From the NCBI GenBank assembly GCA_000231825.2, contig JH720307.1:308389-372388 (forward strand): a stretch of 64,000 nt of DNA. Direction: 5' to 3'. The translations under genes were made by a program, and so were the position numbers. The notes beneath the pieces are model-generated. The model worked only from the letters and a program-made list of their open reading frames with translations. It was not told the origin of the DNA and made no database searches. This document shows, piece after piece, positions 59,611 to 64,000 of the stretch (position 1 is its first letter; each line of letters opens with the position of its first letter). Source of the DNA: Tetrahymena elliotti 4EA. Its lineage: Eukaryota; Ciliophora; Oligohymenophorea; Hymenostomatida; Tetrahymenidae.

Positions 59611-61648
59611 ATGAAGAATTTAAATATTATAATTTTAGCTACATTATTTGTATTTACTCTTGCGGATGGTTACCAAAGAGTTTCTCATAATCTATTTTTC
59701 AAATCATAAAGATATAGAGATATAATAGGAAATAAAAGTAAAATTCATTCTTTTCTTTACATTAGATGGAATAAAAAAGAGGATGTTCTAATAATAAGTT
59801 AAATACTACGTATATTCTACTTATTTTATACTTAGAGCCATCCTTTAATTTTATGACAAAGTTTTTCATGATATCAATAATAATTTACAAATACAATTGG
59901 CTAATTATTTATGATAAAAGAAAACTAAATTATTTGTTTTTTATCTTAAAAATAATATTTTTATAAAATGCAGGTACAAGTCTTGTTTTGTTGAATACAT
60001 ATATAGGAAAAGTTAAGTAAGATTTTAAGTAAAATATTGGAATAATAATAGCTGACAATCCTAATTATGATCTTTGCAATCATGAACATATTGAAAAGTG
60101 GAAATAAAATCACATTCAAAATGTGTAAAATATAGAAATATATTTATTTATCAAAATAACTGGTCATTGCCTCTTTGGAGCTTAGATCAGAGAAGCTGTC
60201 TTATTAGGAGCCAAAGGTGTAATTCTCTATGATCCAATTGGTAAAATTAGAGATAACCCCTACCCTGAAATAAATGGTAAATTTTAGCTTTAAATTTATC
60301 AAAGACTAAAAAATTATTTATTCTATCTTAATAATTATATAAAAAATAAGTTGACCACATTGATATTCCTGTTCTAATAATATCTGATAAAGCATTAGGT
60401 GAAAAATTTTATGAATAAATGAAAAAAGATGATTTTGAAGGCTCTGTAATTTTGGCTTAGTTGAACTTTTCTCCAGTCATTTAACAAGCTTTCCCTAAAA
60501 TCTAATATTTCTTCTCTTCGGTTTAAAAATACAGCTATGCATTTATAGATGGCTTATAAAGCTTTATTTAGGAATATGATCCTAATCAAACAGTAAGCAT
60601 TGTTGTCACTCCTCAAATTTTTAATAGCACTGAAATCACTCAAATTTGTGAAAAAGAATCATGCATAGATATCACTTAAAAAGAAATAATCAGCAATGGT
60701 TGTTTTTCGAATGGAAAATATTGTACAATCCATAATGTGAATTACTTTAATCGTAAGTTATTTCATCAAAAATATTTATTTAGACTTTATATTAAAAATA
60801 ATTTCATCAAGACAATTTGTTTTAACTTAGAAACTCAATTTCGAATTATTATTTTTTGTCAAATTGCTTAGTAAATTTAGTATTTATATTGTTAATAATT
60901 AAATTTTTATTAAACAGCAACTGACGTTCTTGAACATGAATTGTTTTAGTATACTCTATCAAAAGTAAATACTTATGAATGGTCTGTTTATATGAAGCAA
61001 TTTATTGTAGATTGTGTTAATAAAGCTGAAAAGAACTCTCTACATGTAGACCTATCTGAGTGTGGAGAGGGCATCTTAAAAAAGTAAAACTCACCTCTAC
61101 TTAGTAAAGTTTTGAGAGAAGTTAGAGATTCGTGGCTCCAAGATTCTGGTAAATAGGATATAGATTATTAAGCTATGGATAATGTTAGCTTTAAATAAGT
61201 TAAATAAAATATTGAAAATTATAGAATATTTGAATGGCCTACTATTATTATCAATGGTGAGCTATTTTAGGGTAATATTTTAAATGTTAAAAGCTAATTA
61301 GCTAGAGTTCTTTGTAAAAGCATGCTCTACCCATCTAAGCAATGCATTACTCTTCTACAAATTGGAGCTAAAACTGATGATTATGAAGAAAACGATCAAG
61401 GAGACAACTTTGATGGAAAAACTGCAGGAAAAGCTATCAGACCAAAGAAAAAAGCTTCTATTTCTAAGGGTCTTGCTATCACTTTGTCATTAATAGGAGG
61501 TTTGGTTCTAGGTGGCTTAATTTTCTATATTGTGAGAAGAAAGCACATTAGAGAAATGAATAGATAATTAGATAAAAAAGTTAAGCAAGCTGTCCAAAAA
61601 TATTAAAAATTCAATGAAGTTAATACTTATTTCTAAGAGCTTTCTTGA
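59611..61648 (+). CDS. vacuolar-sorting-receptor-like PA-domain type I membrane protein
   Basis: Four exons in phase: 59611-59737, 59974-60276, 60351-60752 and 60918-61648, giving 520 residues. A signal peptide (MKNLNIIILATLFVFTLADG) leads into a protease-associated domain with GHCLFGAQIREAVLLGAKGV (about 95-115). The central region has VSR-like cysteines and ends with RIFEWPTIIINGELFQGNIL and RVLCKSM, matching the plant VSR pattern LPTLviNnrqYRGkl...KAIC. A single transmembrane helix (GLAITLSLIGGLVLGGLIFY, about 462-482) precedes a basic cytosolic tail containing YQKF, a YxxPhi sorting signal. VSRs carry soluble hydrolases from the Golgi to lysosome-like compartments. The protein is shorter than plant VSRs and I see no EGF repeats. 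The first intron (236 nt) contains a coding-like patch at 59836-59910 that could be an extra exon. Confidence 0.75.
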
Positions 61649-62269
61649 ACAAATAATTTATTTTATTTTAATTCAAATAATTAAGTTGTAATGTCTGCAC
61701 CTAATTTTTACATTCACAAATTTCATAGGGATTTAATTTGTTTTAATTATTGATTTTAATATGTTTTTCATTAGTTTTCATTTTTATGTTTCAAAAATAT
61801 TTTGTGTTAGCTCATTCATCATTTTATCTTCATTATTGATACAATACTTTTTCTTTTTGACTGCAGATAATGAATTATTTTAAGATAATAAAAAGCATTT
61901 TCATAGTAGAAAAAGTAAGATAATGAAGCAGCCATTTACTATCTTTTATGGAAAATATATTCATTTAATTAATAACTAATTAATTTGTCATTTATTTTTA
62001 GTAAACAATTTACTTGAGAAGATTTAATGTGGGTGTTATAATTAACTTATATCCGTTATGAGCTCGTTAATTATATTTAAATTCAACTAATTTTTATTTC
62101 TAATTTGATAGTAATCATACAAAGAGACTTGGTAATTAAAAAGAAAAATTAGATATTTTTGCATGAATAGATAGATAACGATTTTAATTGTGTGCTATAA
62201 AAAAATAATAAAAAAAAGAACAATTAATTTATCAATTAATATTACTATAGTAAGTAATAAAAGTGCTAA
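61649..62269. other. AT-rich intergenic region
   Basis: About 0.6 kb between two plus-strand genes. No gene, RNA or repeat recognised. Confidence 0.45.
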
Positions 62270-64000
62270 ATGATTAATAAGATGCATTAGTAAAAAGCAG
62301 GATTGCAAGATCTAGACACAGAAGACTTATTTGAAAATGATGGTTAGTACGCTGTCTAGAACAATAAAAAAAATATGTTATAGTAAATGAATTTAAATCA
62401 TAATAAGAGAGAAAACACTTAGTTCACTTAATCAACTGCTGCTCTCAGTCACCACTTAATGCAAGGATGTGGAACTGGATCTAAATTTTAAACCTAATTG
62501 AGTGTAAGCAGCTAGTCTATACATAATAATTATATAGACAATTCCATTTTATCTAAAAATAATAAAGATGATTAATCTGAAACTTTATATTTAACTACAC
62601 AACAGTCCCCTAAATCGACCAAAAATTATTCATCTTCAGTAAATAAAATTATCAATTTAGAAAAATAGTTAAAAAAATTTTGTTGTATTTTTAGGATTAG
62701 TAGCAATTTAGTAGCATGTCTTAATTCTAATATATTTGCTAAAAATTCTAATTAAAAATGGAAGATATTATGTAAATTATGAAAGGATTTTAAGACAAAG
62801 GTACAATTATTTTCAATTTATTTTTAATGATATGCTTCAATTATTTTTTATTATTTAGACTCTTAAAAGCTGTAGTAATAGTGCCAACAGGAAAATACAT
62901 CACCTTAGAATCAAATTTAAAAAGACTCTTCTTTATAAGAAAGACTTAATTAAAATAAAATGCATAATTAAATGTTTGATCAGTTACTAGTACCACAATA
63001 AAGTTAAATGAATCTAAGATTTTAAAGCGAAGTTTCGTAAACTTAATCACTAAACGAAAATGGAGAGTAGGAAGAATAGTAATTCTCAGAGCAAGCTCCT
63101 AGTTATAATGTCAATTTAGATATGAATTCTAATGAAGATGTATAGACGAACCATATCAACTCTAGATTTTCTTAATCATCTCAAGATATGCCTTTGCAAT
63201 ATTAGCCTTATATTTTGAAAGGAAAGAGCTTAAATGATGGAAAATAATCTATTTAGCTAAGTTAAAGAGAACCTTAAATGCTACAATAGAAATAGGAATT
63301 ATAGAAAAGCTAATAATATTAAAATAGTGCTTAAAATTTTGATACAGGCAGTAACAATAGTAGTCGTTAGAATAGCCAATATTCATAAAATTAGATTAAT
63401 CTTTTTAATTAAAGCTAAAAGTAAAAAGTAGATAATTAAAATAATAATAGCTAATTAGCATATTAAAAAAATGAAATTAAGCAATAACTTTCACTTTAGT
63501 CAAATCCTTACAATAGTTTTAATAATAATAAAAATGCTAGCTTTAACTCAAAGGGTTTAGAAAACAATTAAAAGTCTGACATGTATTATGAAACTTCAAT
63601 AGAAAATTAATCTTAGCAATAGTAGCAATAGCAAAAAGAAGATAATTAAAAGTAATCTGTTTACTCTGAGCAAAGTTAAGAAAGTGATTCTTATTCTGAT
63701 GAAAGACTTTCCAGCTCTGATTTATAAATCCCACCAACGATTCCTTAAAATATGAGATAACTTGAAAACGAAGCAGAAGATTTCAGTTGTCCTATGTAAT
63801 TTATAAAAGGTGGATTCATAGTTTATAGCATAAATAATGGTATCAAAAATTATAAAATTTAATAATAAGAAGAAAATTTGAAATAAAAAGAGTAACAAAT
63901 AGCAACAGAAATCAACCTCTTTACATCTTAATCAGAACACCATAATTGCAATTAAGAATTTGAACAAATTTAGAATTAATAAAAATAAATTAATGAATAA
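62270..64000 (+). CDS. Q/N/S-rich orphan protein, 3' end beyond window
   Basis: Three exons, 62270-62638, 62695-62800 and 62859 onward, with 56- and 58-nt GT..AG introns in consistent phase; the frame is still open at base 64000 (539 codons seen). It starts MINKMHQQKAGLQDLDTEDL. After the first intron comes a short helical block (FSSMSQFQYICQKFQLKMED, IMQIMKGFQDK) that may be a conserved motif. The remainder is Gln/Asn/Ser-rich with many TAA/TAG codons and an acidic Ser-rich patch (SDSYSDERLSSSDL). A more ordered segment occurs near the window edge (CPMQFIKGGFIVYSINNGIK, about 63788-63847) followed by a probable coiled coil. No family can be named from what is visible. Confidence 0.65.

Noticed and set aside
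59738..59765. 28-nt GTAAAA...TTAG intron at the end of the receptor's first exon
   Set aside because: Too short for this genome's introns and leads to an early TGA; the acceptor at 59973 gives a phase-consistent PA domain.

Overview
The window looks like nuclear DNA of an oligohymenophorean ciliate, most likely Tetrahymena or a close relative. It is extremely AT-rich. Every convincing gene reads through TAA and TAG as glutamine and stops only at TGA. Introns are short, AT-rich and GT..AG, mostly 46-120 nt with a few of 230-320 nt. Paramecium-type introns of about 25 nt are absent. Conserved proteins such as a dual-specificity phosphatase, a PLP decarboxylase and a cyclic-nucleotide-binding protein keep family length and motifs only under this code. 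All gene models were spliced by eye using reading phase.

Left part (1-13.3 kb): the 3' end of a Q/N/K-rich orphan gene is followed by four same-strand small genes (2818, 5695, 8309, 12837). Each starts Met-Gly-[Asn/Ser/Cys], the N-myristoylation type of start, and continues as a helical protein.

Middle left (15.2-26 kb): a minus-strand S49 (SppA/SohB-like) peptidase with seven exons; a U4 snRNA gene; a minus-strand HIT-domain gene; a second, diverged U4 copy; a minus-strand PLP decarboxylase pseudogene; a plus-strand NDUFAF2-like complex I assembly factor; and the intact decarboxylase paralogue.

Centre (26-44 kb): a 1005-residue multi-pass membrane protein with coiled-coil and Q/N/Y-rich tail; a long AT-rich stretch with several weakly supported small genes; and an orphan family of at least two, probably three, tandem spliced genes (34.1-35.3, 35.7-37.7 and 40.2-41.5 kb). 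This is followed by 2.6 kb with nothing recognisable.

Right part (44-64 kb): a long minus-strand Q/N/S-rich protein with a polyglutamine tract written in four codons; a few small orphans; a dual-specificity phosphatase; a ten-exon protein with two cyclic-nucleotide-binding domains, the first split by a large insertion; a vacuolar-sorting-receptor-like PA-domain membrane protein; and the 5' part of a Q-rich orphan running off the end.

No tRNA, rRNA, CRISPR array, telomere repeat or intact transposon was recognised. As is usual in eukaryotes there are no operons; neighbouring genes are probably transcribed separately, except that tandem paralogues point to local duplication.
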